A stretch of DNA of 64,000 bases from Streptomyces sp. ISL-66 (GCF_018614135.1 NZ_JAGGOW010000125.1:1-64000); one strand, 5' to 3'; numbered from the stretch's first letter, positions 51,691 to 59,469 are shown. Notes: generated by a model from the sequence alone, not told the origin. Made by a program: numbers and translations.

Positions 51691-52491
51691 ATGGCCGACG
51701 CACTGCCGGTGAAACGTTCCCGGAGGGGGCCGGGCCGGCGGGCCCGCAGGATGCTCGCGGCCACGGCGGGGGCCGCGGCGCTGGTCCTCGCCGTCCCCGC
51801 GGTCGCGTACGCGGCTCCGCCCGCGGCCCTGCCCGCCAACGCGGACGGGCTGGAACAGACCTTCCAGCCCGCCTACGACTACGACCGGGACGGCTGCTAT
51901 TCCAGCCCCGCCATCGGTCCGGACGGCACCATCGCGCCGGGCCTGAAGCTGGGCGGCGACGTCAACGGCAGCTGCCGGGACCTCTCCGACCTGAACAACA
52001 CCAACGGCTACTCCCGCTCGAAGTGCAACAACGGCTGGTGCGCCGTCATGTACGCGCTCTACTTCGAGAAGGACCAGGTGTCGCTCGGCCCGGGCAGTGC
52101 CGGGCACCGGCACGACTGGGAGCACGTCGTGGTGTGGATCCAGAACAACCAGGTCGCCTACGTCTCCACCTCCGAGCACGGCAACTTCAAGGTCCACACC
52201 AGCGCGCAGATACGGTTCGACGGGACCCACCCGAAGATCGTCTACCACAAGGACGGAATCGGCACGCACTGCTTCCGCGCCGCGAACTCCAACGACGAGC
52301 CGCCCGAGAACCACAAGGGGACCTGGCAGTACCCGCCGCTCGTCGGCTGGAACGGGTACCCGGCGGGCCTGCGCGACAAGCTGAGCCAGGCCGATTTCGG
52401 CAGCGCCCTCCTCGGGATCAAGGACGGCCAGTTCAACGGCCACCTCGCCAAGGCCAAGCCGGCGGGCATCCCCTTCGACCCGAACGCGTGA
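51691..52491 (+). CDS. Secreted NPP1/necrosis-inducing (NLP) family protein
   Basis: The 266-residue protein has a basic signal peptide (RRARRMLAATAGAAALVLAV). The mature protein contains the NLP hallmark heptapeptide GHRHDWE at residues 138-144 within AGHRHDWEHVVVWIQNN, preceded by KCNNGWCAVMYALYFEKDQ. The heptapeptide aspartate, glutamate and histidines bind the metal needed for cytolysis in plant-pathogen NLPs, which attack plant sphingolipids. Whether the Streptomyces relatives are toxic is not established. The ATG at 51691 has an ideal GAGGAG upstream. It lies in a run of secreted-protein genes, but with its own terminator-bounded unit. Confidence 0.9.
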   Translation: MADALPVKRSRRGPGRRARRMLAATAGAAALVLAVPAVAYAAPPAALPANADGLEQTFQPAYDYDRDGCYSSPAIGPDGTIAPGLKLGGDVNGSCRDLSDLNNTNGYSRSKCNNGWCAVMYALYFEKDQVSLGPGSAGHRHDWEHVVVWIQNNQVAYVSTSEHGNFKVHTSAQIRFDGTHPKIVYHKDGIGTHCFRAANSNDEPPENHKGTWQYPPLVGWNGYPAGLRDKLSQADFGSALLGIKDGQFNGHLAKAKPAGIPFDPNA

Positions 52492-52506
52492 CGACGGCGA
52501 GACCGT

Positions 52507-52576
52507 CGTACCGTCCGTGACGGTCGTACCGTCCGTGACGGTCGTACCGTCCGTGACGGTCGTACCGTCCGTGACG
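52507..52576. repeat. 18-bp tandem repeat of hairpin units
   Basis: CGTACCGTCCGTGACGGT is repeated almost exactly four times, starting 15 bases after the NPP1 stop. Each unit contains ACCGT-CCGTG-ACGGT, an inverted repeat able to form a small hairpin, so the array may act as a multi-hairpin terminator or mRNA stabiliser. The rest of the gap to 52867 has a doubled GTGCCGTAGGCGC and a TAGGCT near 52657 but no gene. Confidence 0.88.
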
Positions 52577-52867
52577 TGGGTGTTGCGTGCCGTAGGCGCT
52601 GAGTGCCGTAGGCGCGGGCCGTCGGATCCCCCGGCGGCCCGCAGCCGGGACTCCGGATAGGCTCATCGCACGAACGCGCCGACCCGGTACCCCGAGAAGG
52701 CGCGGGGTCGGAAGGCGCCGTCGACCACGGCGCACTCCCCCGCAGCGGCGCCCCGCCACCGTTTCACGGCTCGCCCGTGTCTCCGGCTCGGCCGCTCACC
52801 CCGCATGCGTCCCGTCCCTGCCCCTGCCCGGCCGACAGCCGCCCTGCCCGGAAACACCACTGCCGCA

Positions 52868-53449
52868 ATGAGTACCGCGCTCCGCCCGCCGTCCGCCCCC
52901 CGCACTCCCGCAGCCCCCGGCCCCGCCCCCGCCCGCGCCCCGGAACCGCCCCGCCGCCGGGCGTTCGCCGGGCGGGCCCCCGCCCGGCCCACGGCCGCCG
53001 CCACGGTCCACAGCATCAGCGCCGCGACCACCGTCCTGCTCTCGCTCGTGGCCATCGGGGCGGCGCTCCACGAGCCGATCTTGATACCTCCCTTGGCCGC
53101 CAGCGCCGCGCTGGTCCACAGCGCCCCCACGCTGCCGCTGGCGCAGCCCCGCGGGGTCGTCATCGGGCACCTGCTGGGTGCCGCCGTCGGCTACGGGGTC
53201 CTGGCGCTGGCCGGCAGCAGCGCCTGGGCCGCCGCCGTGGCCGCCGGAGTCACGCTGGCGCTGGTCATGGCCGCGCGCACCCCGCACTCGCCCGCCTGCG
53301 CCACGGCCGTCGTGGTGGTCCTCCAGAGCCCGGCGCCCGCGCGGTTCGTCCCCCTGCTGTTCGGCTCGACCGTGCTGATCGTCCTGACCGGGTACGCCGC
53401 CTCGCGCGTGCGCCGCAAGGCCCCCAGGTACCCCGCGTACTGGTGGTAG
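52868..53449 (+). CDS. HPP-family membrane protein
   Basis: The 193-residue protein has a Pro/Ala-rich N-terminal tail of about 65 residues and four helices from about residue 66 onward. ALHEPILIPPLAASAALVHS, PTLPLAQPRGVVIGHLLGAA and AARTPHSPACATAVVVVLQS are the typical HPP motifs, including the proline-rich turn after the first helices. HPP proteins are linked to nitrite transport in plants and cyanobacteria; the bacterial role is mostly unknown. The ATG at 52868 was chosen; an ATG at 52805 in the same frame would add 21 Pro/Ala-rich residues. Confidence 0.8.
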   Translation: MSTALRPPSAPRTPAAPGPAPARAPEPPRRRAFAGRAPARPTAAATVHSISAATTVLLSLVAIGAALHEPILIPPLAASAALVHSAPTLPLAQPRGVVIGHLLGAAVGYGVLALAGSSAWAAAVAAGVTLALVMAARTPHSPACATAVVVVLQSPAPARFVPLLFGSTVLIVLTGYAASRVRRKAPRYPAYWW

Positions 53450-53545
53450 CCGGATGACTGCCGGTGAGGGTTCGAGATGCGCTCCCGGCGCGTGGCTGGT
53501 TCGCTGAAATCCGCCCGCCGTCCCCCACAGCGCCCAGGAGCGATC

Positions 53546-53731
53546 ATGAGTGCAGGCGAGTCCCACGGCCGGTCGCAGCAGCTGCGCGACAAGGCCCGAC
53601 AACTGAACGAGGCGGCCGCCCGGTCGGCCGATCCCGACGAGAGCCGTCGGCTGCGGGACAAGGCCCGCCGCCTCCAGGAGCAGAGCGAGCAGGAACGCGT
53701 CATCGACGACCCCGGCATGGACCTGCGGTAG
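53546..53731 (+). CDS. DUF6381-like small protein, 61 aa
   Basis: The product begins MSAGESHGRSQQLRDKARQL and continues as a highly charged helix with a repeated RDKAR-L motif, ending DDPGMDLR. It resembles the DUF6381 group of short Streptomyces proteins, as remembered. Its composition suggests one long amphipathic helix or coiled coil. AGGAG precedes the ATG at 53546. A 40-bp palindromic terminator follows. Function is unknown. Confidence 0.75.
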   Translation: MSAGESHGRSQQLRDKARQLNEAAARSADPDESRRLRDKARRLQEQSEQERVIDDPGMDLR

Positions 53732-53766
53732 CCGCACCGCCCGGACCGCGACGGGGCGGCGACGGC

Positions 53767-53806
53767 GAGCCGGTGGCCGGCCCCGCGCGGGGCCGGCCAC
53801 CGGCTC
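53767..53806. terminator. Perfect 40-bp palindromic terminator
   Basis: GAGCCGGTGGCCGGCCCC, loop GCGC, GGGGCCGGCCACCGGCTC forms an uninterrupted 18-bp stem between two convergent genes, so it can end transcription from both sides. Confidence 0.88.
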
Positions 53807-53879
53807 CTCGCGGTCCATGCCGTTTTCGCGGGCGGCCAAGAGGCGGGCCGGCTGCCCAGCGAAGAGCTCTCAGCGGCGG

Positions 53880-54230
53880 CTACTGGGCTGCGGCCGCCGC
53901 CGGGGCCTCGTCGAGCTCCCACGCGTGGCGCTTGAACTCGCGGGCGAAGTCCGCGTGGTCCTCCCACTGGCGGGCGATGCCGCGCAGCACGTCCCAGTGG
54001 TGCTCCACGGCCTGGTCGATGACCCGGCGGACGGCCGGCTCGGCCGTCACCCGCTGCTCGATGAGCCCCGTGGCCACCGATGCCTCCAGCGCCGCGTTGC
54101 GCAGCGCGCGCAGGGCGCGGGAGGTGTCGTCCATCGCGAAGCCGCTGTCGCTGCCCGTCTCCTCGGCGAAGAGCGGGGTCAGCCGCGCCTCGATGAACGC
54201 GGTGATCCGCTCGAAGTGACGTACGTCCAT
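53880..54230 (-). CDS. Hypothetical helical protein, 116 aa
   Basis: The product begins MDVRHFERITAFIEARLTPL and includes ALRALRNAALEASVATGLIE and VEHHWDVLRGIARQWEDHAD. It is all-helical and Trp/His-rich toward the end. It is somewhat like DUF6221-type actinobacterial proteins, but I cannot confirm this. GAG lies six bases before the ATG at 54230; an ATG at 54242 would add MEPP. Convergent with the DUF6381-like gene across a shared terminator. Confidence 0.65.
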   Translation of the reverse strand: MDVRHFERITAFIEARLTPLFAEETGSDSGFAMDDTSRALRALRNAALEASVATGLIEQRVTAEPAVRRVIDQAVEHHWDVLRGIARQWEDHADFAREFKRHAWELDEAPAAAAAQ

Positions 54231-54347
54231 CGGTGGCTCCATCTCGGGTCGCTCTCGGTTTCCGGCGCGAGCCGGGCTCACACCGCCGATCATTATCCCG
54301 CAGCCGATTTCCCCTTCGGCCCCGGGGCGGCCGCCTACCCTGACGCC

Positions 54348-54923
54348 ATGGACGAGTTGGACGGCGTAGAGGTCATCGCCTTCGCGAACGCGGAGGCCTT
54401 CGAGAGCTGGCTGGCCGCGCACCACACCCGTAACGCGGGCGTATGGGTCAAGCTGGCGAAGAAGACGTCGGGGATCGCGTCGGTGTCCGCCGGCGAGCTG
54501 GTCGACAGCGGGCTCTGCTACGGCTGGATCTCCGGGCAGCGGCGGTCCCTCGACGAGCGGTACTACCTGCAGAAGTACGTGCCGCGCAGGCCCCGGAGCC
54601 TGTGGTCGCAGGTCAATGTGGACAAGGTCGCCGAGCTCACCGCCCTGGGGCGGATGCGCGAGCCGGGCCTCGCCGAGGTGCGCCGGGCGCAGGAGGACGG
54701 CCGCTGGGCGGCGGCCTACGCCTCGCAGCGGACGGCGGAGGTCCCGCCCGATGTCACGGCGGCGCTGGCGGGCGATCCGGTGGCCCGAGCGGCCTTCGAG
54801 GCCCTCGACCGGACCGGGCGCTACCTCGTGCTCCTCCCACTCCTCCAGGCGCTGACCCCGGAGAGCCGCAGGGCCCGCCTGGACAGGGTCGTACGCCTCC
54901 TCGCGCGGGGCGGCACGGACTGA
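54348..54923 (+). CDS. YdeI/OmpD-associated family protein
   Basis: The 191-residue protein matches the YdeI family: FANAEAFESWLAAHHTRNAG, then GVWVKLAKKTSGIASVSAGE and CYGWISGQRRSLDERYYLQK, and RRPRSLWSQVNVDKVAELTA. The C-terminal helices (SRRARLDRVVRLLA) are also typical. The function of this family is unclear; some members are linked to peptide resistance. No ribosome site is present, and TACCCT (54336-54341) lies six bases before the ATG, so it is probably translated from a leaderless mRNA. Confidence 0.87.
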   Translation: MDELDGVEVIAFANAEAFESWLAAHHTRNAGVWVKLAKKTSGIASVSAGELVDSGLCYGWISGQRRSLDERYYLQKYVPRRPRSLWSQVNVDKVAELTALGRMREPGLAEVRRAQEDGRWAAAYASQRTAEVPPDVTAALAGDPVARAAFEALDRTGRYLVLLPLLQALTPESRRARLDRVVRLLARGGTD

Positions 54924-54942
54924 CGGGGAGGCTCCGCCCCTC

Positions 54943-55563
54943 TCAAGGGGCCCGGCGGACCTCACGGGCCCGGCCGGAGGCGTCCACCCGCACCAGCAGG
55001 CTCCCGCGCGTGCCCGGGCCGCCGGGTCCTTCACAGGCGAAGGCGACGTCCGTCGCGTCCGGTGCGATCACGTCGATGGAGCGGAGGAACAGCCGCTCCC
55101 GCGGGGGCGGTCCGGCGTCCGCCGCCCCCGCACCGCTCGGCCAGTGCGCGGGCGCCTGCGCGAGGGCGAACTCCTCGATGGCATCCAGGTCCTCGAGGAC
55201 CCGGCGGACGCGCGCCGCCGCGTCGTCGAGGCCGACCGGCCCGGTTCCGGCACCGTCACCGACCGCGTCGGGACCGATCGTCACCACGCAGTGCGTGTCT
55301 CCGTCGGCGGCGGCCCGTCGGTGCGCCGCGCCGATCTCGATCCCGCCGGTCAGCCGGCCTTCCGCGTCCGGGCGCAGGACCCCGAGCCACGGGTGGCGGA
55401 CCGGCCCGACGAGCCGGGCGCAGCAGGGAGCGAGCCGCTCCGAGACCAGGCCTCCGCAGGTGGGACACAAGAGGTGGGCGAAGCAGGCCGGGTCGCCGCC
55501 TTCCGCGGAGGTGTCCGTCCCGCCCCTGTCGTCGATACCGCCCCCGCCGTCCCCATCGTCCAT
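54943..55563 (-). CDS. Hypothetical protein with zinc-ribbon-like motif
   Basis: The 206-residue protein has an acidic Gly-rich N-terminus. A CPTCGGLV motif follows near residue 33, with Cys residues before and after (DPACFAHLLCPTCGG, ERLAPCCARL), which could bind zinc. The remainder has no recognised motif. The end (GSLLVRVDASGRAREVRRAP) looks like a beta-strand pair. The ATG is at 55563. It is tail to tail with the YdeI-family gene. Function is unknown. Confidence 0.6.
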   Translation of the reverse strand: MDDGDGGGGIDDRGGTDTSAEGGDPACFAHLLCPTCGGLVSERLAPCCARLVGPVRHPWLGVLRPDAEGRLTGGIEIGAAHRRAAADGDTHCVVTIGPDAVGDGAGTGPVGLDDAAARVRRVLEDLDAIEEFALAQAPAHWPSGAGAADAGPPPRERLFLRSIDVIAPDATDVAFACEGPGGPGTRGSLLVRVDASGRAREVRRAP

Positions 55564-55588
55564 ACCGTCAACCTAGCGCCCTGCCGCG

Positions 55589-55795
55589 CTACCAGCGGAC
55601 CGGGAGGCGGGTCACACCGCGCATCAGGCTGCCCGCGTGCCAATGGCGGGTCCGGCCGCCGGGGTCGTCGGACTCGTACGTGTCGGCGGACACGATGACC
55701 TCGTGGACCGGTCCGGTTTCGCGGAGCCTCGCGGAGAACGGATACGGGTCGGCGTCGAAGTCCTCGGCACTGGCACTGATGTCCACTACTGGCAT
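55589..55795 (-). pseudogene. Cytochrome P450 deletion scar (N- and C-terminus joined)
   Basis: The 68-residue open frame begins MPVVDISASAEDFDADPYPF, then SARLRETGPVHEVIV, which is the usual N-terminus of a Streptomyces P450. It ends SLMRGVTRLPVRW, the usual extreme C-terminus of the same enzymes. Everything between, including the oxygen-binding helix and the heme cysteine, is missing. An in-frame internal deletion of about 1 kb is the simplest explanation. The product cannot be a P450. Confidence 0.75.
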
Positions 55796-55910
55796 TCGAC
55801 CACAGCAAGGCGGTAGTTGGCGGGCGCACGGGAGGATTTCCGGACACTCTGGGGTGACTCGCCGATCACGGTATTCTGCCGCCCTTGCCATACGAAAGAG
55901 GGGGACGGCC

Positions 55911-56675
55911 ATGACCACCGCACACGAGGTACGCCGGACAACCGTGGACATCGCCACCCACGACGGCACGTCCGACGCCTATCTGGTCCGACCCGAGGGC
56001 GGAGGCCCGTATCCCGGGGTCCTGCTGTACATGAACGCCCTCGGGGTGCGGCCGCACATCAAGTCGATGGCCGACCGGATCGCCGCGGCCGGCTACGTCG
56101 TCCTGTTGCCCAATCTCTTCTACCGCCACGGGCGCACGCCGGTGTTCGAGCTGCCGGAGTTCGTGGACTTCGCCCGGCAGCCGGAGATCTTCGAGCGGGT
56201 GGACCCGGTCCTCGATTCCCTGACGCCCGAGATGGTGATGCGCGACGCACCGGCCTACCTGGACTGGCTCGCGGGCTTCCCGCCGGTCGCGGCGGGACCG
56301 GTCGCCCTCACGGGGTACTGCCTGGGTGCCCGGCTCGCGCTGCTCACGGCCGGCACGTACCCGGAGCGGGTGGCGGCCGCGGCCGGTTTCCACGGCGGGT
56401 TCCTGGCCACCGAGGCGGCGGACAGCCCGCACCGGCTGGCGCACCGGGTGACGGCGGAGCTGTACTTCGGCCACGCCGACGCGGACCCGGCACTGCCGGC
56501 CGAGCAGATCGACCGGCTGGACGAGGCCCTGTCCGCGGCCGGAGTCCGCCACCGGACCGAGGTGTACGGGGGCGCGCGGCACGGATACACCCTGGCCGAT
56601 ACGACCAGTTACGACGCCGCCTCGGACGAACGGCACTGGGCGGCGCTGTTCGCGCTGCTCGACCGGACGTTCTGA
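55911..56675 (+). CDS. Dienelactone hydrolase family protein
   Basis: The 254-residue alpha/beta hydrolase has the DLH pattern: YPGVLLYMNALGVRPHIKSM, then the nucleophile elbow LTGYCLGARLALLTAG with a Cys nucleophile. The Asp region is YFGHADADPALPAEQIDRL and the His is in YGGARHGYTLAD. Classical enzymes open dienelactone rings in chlorocatechol degradation, but most relatives act on other esters. AGAGGGGGA precedes the ATG at 55911, and TATTCT at about 55872 may be its -10. Transcribed alone. Confidence 0.9.
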   Translation: MTTAHEVRRTTVDIATHDGTSDAYLVRPEGGGPYPGVLLYMNALGVRPHIKSMADRIAAAGYVVLLPNLFYRHGRTPVFELPEFVDFARQPEIFERVDPVLDSLTPEMVMRDAPAYLDWLAGFPPVAAGPVALTGYCLGARLALLTAGTYPERVAAAAGFHGGFLATEAADSPHRLAHRVTAELYFGHADADPALPAEQIDRLDEALSAAGVRHRTEVYGGARHGYTLADTTSYDAASDERHWAALFALLDRTF

Positions 56676-56693
56676 CGGCGCGGGACGCGGGCG

Positions 56694-56742
56694 CGCCCGG
56701 GGGCGGGCAGGTGCCCTCGGACACCTCCCCGCCCCCGGGGCG
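56694..56742. terminator. GC-rich hairpin between convergent genes
   Basis: CGCCCGGGGGCGGG and CCCGCCCCCGGGGCG form a long stem around an inner AGGTG/CACCT-like hairpin, between the dienelactone hydrolase and ohr genes. Confidence 0.65.
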
Positions 56743-56810
56743 ATGGACTGCGGACGGACCGGCGGCGCTCAGGGTCGGGTCGGACCGACTCCGGGCCGGG
56801 TCGGTCGGGA

Positions 56811-57221
56811 CTACTCGACGACGAGCTCGACGGACATGTTGCCGCGGGTGGCCCGGGAGTAGGGGCAGACCTCGTGCGCCTGCTTGACCAGCAGGGCGCC
56901 GGTCTCGCCCGCCAGGGCGTCGGGGAGCTCCACGCGCAGGACGGCGGCCAGCCCGAAGGCCGCGCCGTCCTTGCCGATCGAGACCTCCGCGGTCACCGAG
57001 ACGTCGCTGGTGTCGACCTTGGCCTGGCGGCCGACGAGTCCGAGGGCGCTGGCGAAGCAGGCGGCGTAGCCGGCCGCGAAGAGCTGCTCGGGGTTGGTGC
57101 CCTGACCGTTCCCGCCGAGGGCCGGGGGCATGGCCAGCGCGAGGTCGATCTGGCCGTCGGAGCTGACGGCGCGGCCTTCGCGGCCGTTGGCGGTGGCGAC
57201 GGCGGTGTAGATCGCGTCCAT
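56811..57221 (-). CDS. ohr: Organic hydroperoxide resistance protein Ohr
   Basis: The 136-residue protein is a standard Ohr peroxidase. Reactive Cys55 is in AAGYAACFASALGLVGR and Cys119 in AHEVCPYSRATRGN. It starts MDAIYTAVATANGREGR and has GTNPEQLFAAGYAACF. It reduces organic and fatty-acid hydroperoxides in the cytoplasm using lipoylated thiols. The start is the ATG at 57221; the open frame upstream runs into the operator. It is divergent from the ohrR gene, and the intergenic operator should repress both until peroxide is sensed. Confidence 0.95.
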   Translation of the reverse strand: MDAIYTAVATANGREGRAVSSDGQIDLALAMPPALGGNGQGTNPEQLFAAGYAACFASALGLVGRQAKVDTSDVSVTAEVSIGKDGAAFGLAAVLRVELPDALAGETGALLVKQAHEVCPYSRATRGNMSVELVVE

Positions 57222-57288
57222 CTCGGGGGTTCCTCTCAAAGCCGGAGGCGGGGTCATCGGTCGTCGACCTCGCTCCATCAATATGGCA

Positions 57289-57316
57289 CACAATTCAGTT
57301 GTGCACAATTCAGTTG
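57289..57316. promoter_or_regulatory. Double OhrR operator in the ohr-ohrR intergenic region
   Basis: CACAATTCAGTTGTG (57289-57303) is a near-perfect palindrome, and CACAATTCAGTTG (57304-57316) repeats it directly. It lies in an AT-rich patch. The -35-like TTGCCG of ohrR (57314-57319) overlaps the second copy; TACAAT (57336-57341) is the -10. The arrangement fits a MarR/OhrR-type repressor blocking both divergent promoters. Confidence 0.8.
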
Positions 57317-57348
57317 CCGCCCCGATAGCCCTGCGTACAATGGCGTCC

Positions 57349-57828
57349 ATGACCGATCCGCCGACCGACGCCCTCCCCGACCAGGACTTCCTGCGCCTCG
57401 ACGGCCAGATCTGCTTCGCGCTCGGCGCGGCGAACCGGGCCTTCGGCGGCCTCTACCGGGTGGTCCTGAAGGACCTCGGGCTCACCTACCCGCAGTACCT
57501 GGTGATGCTGGTGCTCTGGGAGCACGGCGAGATGCCGGTCAAACAGCTCGGACAACACCTGCGGCTCGACTCGGGGACGCTGTCCCCCCTGCTCAAGCGC
57601 CTCGAGGCGGCCGGCCTGATCTCCCGCGAGCGCAGCTCCGAGGACGAGCGGTCCGTGCGCGCGCACCTCACCGAGGCCGGTACCGCGCTGCGCGCCCGGG
57701 CCGTCGAGGTGCCCCGGCGCATCGCCGTCGCGACGGGCTTCGAGCTCAGCGAGATCCGGGACCTCCAGGCCCGCCTGCGGCGCCTCACCGCCGCCCTGGA
57801 CGCGGCGGTCCCGCAGGAACAGGAGTAG
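57349..57828 (+). CDS. ohrR: MarR-family organic-hydroperoxide-sensing repressor OhrR
   Basis: The 159-residue protein has a MarR winged helix: GLTYPQYLVMLVLWEHGEMP, then VKQLGQHLRLDSGTLSPLLK and RLEAAGLISRERSSEDERSV. Its sensing Cys22 sits in RLDGQICFALGAANRAF, the usual place in OhrR. Oxidation of this Cys by organic peroxide releases the DNA. The ATG at 57349 lies seven bases after the -10 TACAAT and has no ribosome site, so it is probably leaderless. An ATG at 57340 overlaps the -10 and is unlikely to be used. It regulates itself and ohr. Confidence 0.93.
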   Translation: MTDPPTDALPDQDFLRLDGQICFALGAANRAFGGLYRVVLKDLGLTYPQYLVMLVLWEHGEMPVKQLGQHLRLDSGTLSPLLKRLEAAGLISRERSSEDERSVRAHLTEAGTALRARAVEVPRRIAVATGFELSEIRDLQARLRRLTAALDAAVPQEQE

Positions 57829-57850
57829 GCGGGGCCCGGCCCCGCACCAA

Positions 57851-57888
57851 GGCGGCTGACCCGGCCAGTCCAGGCCGGGTCAGCCGCC
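57851..57888 (+). terminator. Hairpin terminator after ohrR
   Basis: GGCGGCTGACCCGGCC, loop AGTCCA, GGCCGGGTCAGCCGCC is a perfect 16-bp stem followed by TCGTTT. Confidence 0.88.
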
Positions 57889-57917
57889 TCGTTTGCCATC
57901 CAGAAGTGGAGGACCAC

Positions 57918-58439
57918 ATGGACGGGAGCGAGCTCGAACTCCGCTACGAGCAGTTCCTTGCGCGGTGGCTGGAGCGTGTCGAAGGCGAGCTGGGTCTCCA
58001 GGTCGCCGAAGGCCCGCCGGCCGACTGGGTCCGGGACGTCTACCGCGACCACGGGGAGCTGCCCGCAGATCGGTTCGCGCGGATCGCCTTCGAGCGGAAG
58101 CTCCGTGCCGTCCTGGACGCCTTCCCGGCGGTGGCCGCGTCCGCCGAGCTGGACACGGGACTCCGTGTCGCTATTCGGCCGGACGCGACTCGTCCTTCGA
58201 CCGACTTTCCCGCAGGGATGGTCATGCTGGCCGAGTTGGTCGTCCAGTCGTTCGATCCCGCGGGGGTACGTGCGGAAGTGGCCGACGCCGTCCAGACGTA
58301 CCTCGCCGACCGCTACGGGCGGTTGTGGCCGCTCTGCCCGGAACACGAGAGGGGCTTGCACGCCGTCACGCACGAAGGCGAAGCGCTCTGGTGGTGCAGG
58401 GCGGAAAACCATCCGGGCGGCCGGATCCCCTTCGGATAG
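57918..58439 (+). CDS. Hypothetical protein with C-terminal Cys/His/Trp motif
   Basis: The 173-residue protein begins MDGSELELRYEQFLARWLER and is helical for about 130 residues. It ends with GRLWPLCPEHERGLHAV and ALWWCRAENHPGGRI, a spacing (CPEH ... C ... H) that could hold a zinc ion. GGAGG precedes the ATG at 57918. It is separated from ohrR by a strong terminator, so it has its own promoter. I do not recognise a named family. Confidence 0.65.
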   Translation: MDGSELELRYEQFLARWLERVEGELGLQVAEGPPADWVRDVYRDHGELPADRFARIAFERKLRAVLDAFPAVAASAELDTGLRVAIRPDATRPSTDFPAGMVMLAELVVQSFDPAGVRAEVADAVQTYLADRYGRLWPLCPEHERGLHAVTHEGEALWWCRAENHPGGRIPFG

Positions 58440-58501
58440 CCGCGGCACGGGGATCAGACTTCGGTCGGACGCGCTTCCGGTCGCGCTCCGACGGGCCGTT
58501 G

Positions 58502-59164
58502 TCAGCCCTTGAAGTCCTCCGGGCGCTCCGGTGAAGCCTCCGCGAGCGCCTTGACCACGGCCTCGGTACCCGCCCGGAGCCCGTAGACGGGGGTACCGGG
58601 CTGCTGGCGCCAGGAGTCGTCGATGCCGCCCGAGTCGACGGTGTCGAAGCCCAGTTCGTCGATGAGGGCCCGTACGGTCTTCTTCGCCGTCTCGTCGTCA
58701 CCGGCGACGGGCAGCGCCATCCGGTCCGGGTGGCCCGCTTCGAGCGGCCGGGTCAGGATGTCTTCGGCGTAGGTGCCGTTGAAGGCCTTGACGACGGGGT
58801 GCCCGAGGTGGCGCTCGGTCCACCGGCTCTCGGTGAGGCCCTCGTCCTCGATGCCGGGGATCCGGCCGTCGCGCTGGCGCGGGTAGTAGTTCCCGGTGTC
58901 GAGGACGGCGAAGCCGGGCGCCGCCCCGTGGAAGAGGCCGGCAGGCAGGTCCGGGACGTTCTTCAGCGGGATCGTCACGACGACGACCTCGGCCCCGCGG
59001 GCGGCCTCGGCGACGGTGACCGGGACGGCGCCGGTCTCCTCGGCGAGGGCGGTCAGGGTTTCGGGGCCGCGCGAGTTGGCGACGGTCACGTCGTGTCCGA
59101 GTGCGGTGAGGCGGCGGGTGAGGTTGCCGCCGATGTTGCCCGCGCCGATGATGCCGATCTTCAT
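58502..59164 (-). CDS. NADPH-dependent F420 reductase-like oxidoreductase
   Basis: The 220-residue protein has the N-terminal Rossmann motif MKIGIIGAGNIGGNLTRRLT, followed by DVTVANSRGPETL, whose NSRGP pattern is typical of F420-NADP oxidoreductase-like proteins. Further matches are EVVVVTIPLKNVPDLPAGLF and HPVVKAFNGTYAEDIL. These proteins transfer hydride between NADP and F420 or act on unknown substrates; the F420-binding part is not diagnostic here. GGGAGAG lies just upstream of the ATG at 59164. Confidence 0.85.
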   Translation of the reverse strand: MKIGIIGAGNIGGNLTRRLTALGHDVTVANSRGPETLTALAEETGAVPVTVAEAARGAEVVVVTIPLKNVPDLPAGLFHGAAPGFAVLDTGNYYPRQRDGRIPGIEDEGLTESRWTERHLGHPVVKAFNGTYAEDILTRPLEAGHPDRMALPVAGDDETAKKTVRALIDELGFDTVDSGGIDDSWRQQPGTPVYGLRAGTEAVVKALAEASPERPEDFKG

Positions 59165-59427
59165 GAGCTCTCCCGTGTGTCCAGGGTGTTCGGGTATCTC
59201 GATGATCCGAACCACCGCCGGGCGCACGGCATTCCGCTCCGGCCCGACGACTTCCCCCGCCGTCCGTTCGGAGGAACCGGGCACACAGCCGCACGCCGCG
59301 AGGTCTCGGACCGCGGGAGCGCAGATCGCAGGAGCGCAGGCCGCGGGAGCGCAAGCCGCGGGAGGGAGCGCAGGCCGCGGAAGTGCAAGCCGCGGGAGGG
59401 AGCGCAGGCCGCGGAAGTGCAGCCCGT
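59165..59427. repeat. Intergenic region with 34-bp perfect tandem duplication
   Basis: Two identical adjacent copies of a 34-bp unit (59354-59387 and 59388-59421), each starting AGCCGCGGGAGGGAGCGCAG, follow a more degenerate GGAGCGCAGGCCGCG-like array from about 59318. No gene is seen on either strand. The array lies between the promoter of the oxidoreductase gene and the 3' end of fprA. Confidence 0.85.
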
Positions 59428-59460
59428 CCGGCCGGGCCCGCGCGCAGCGGGTCCGGCCGG
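59428..59460 (-). terminator. Hairpin terminator after fprA
   Basis: CCGGCCGGGCCCGC and GCGGGTCCGGCCGG pair over 14 bases, with one G-T, around a five-base loop, ten bases beyond the fprA stop. Confidence 0.75.
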
Positions 59461-59469
59461 AGTACGGGA

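Noticed and set aside
52507..52576. CRISPR-like array
   Set aside because: The 18-bp units abut directly without spacers and no cas gene is near.
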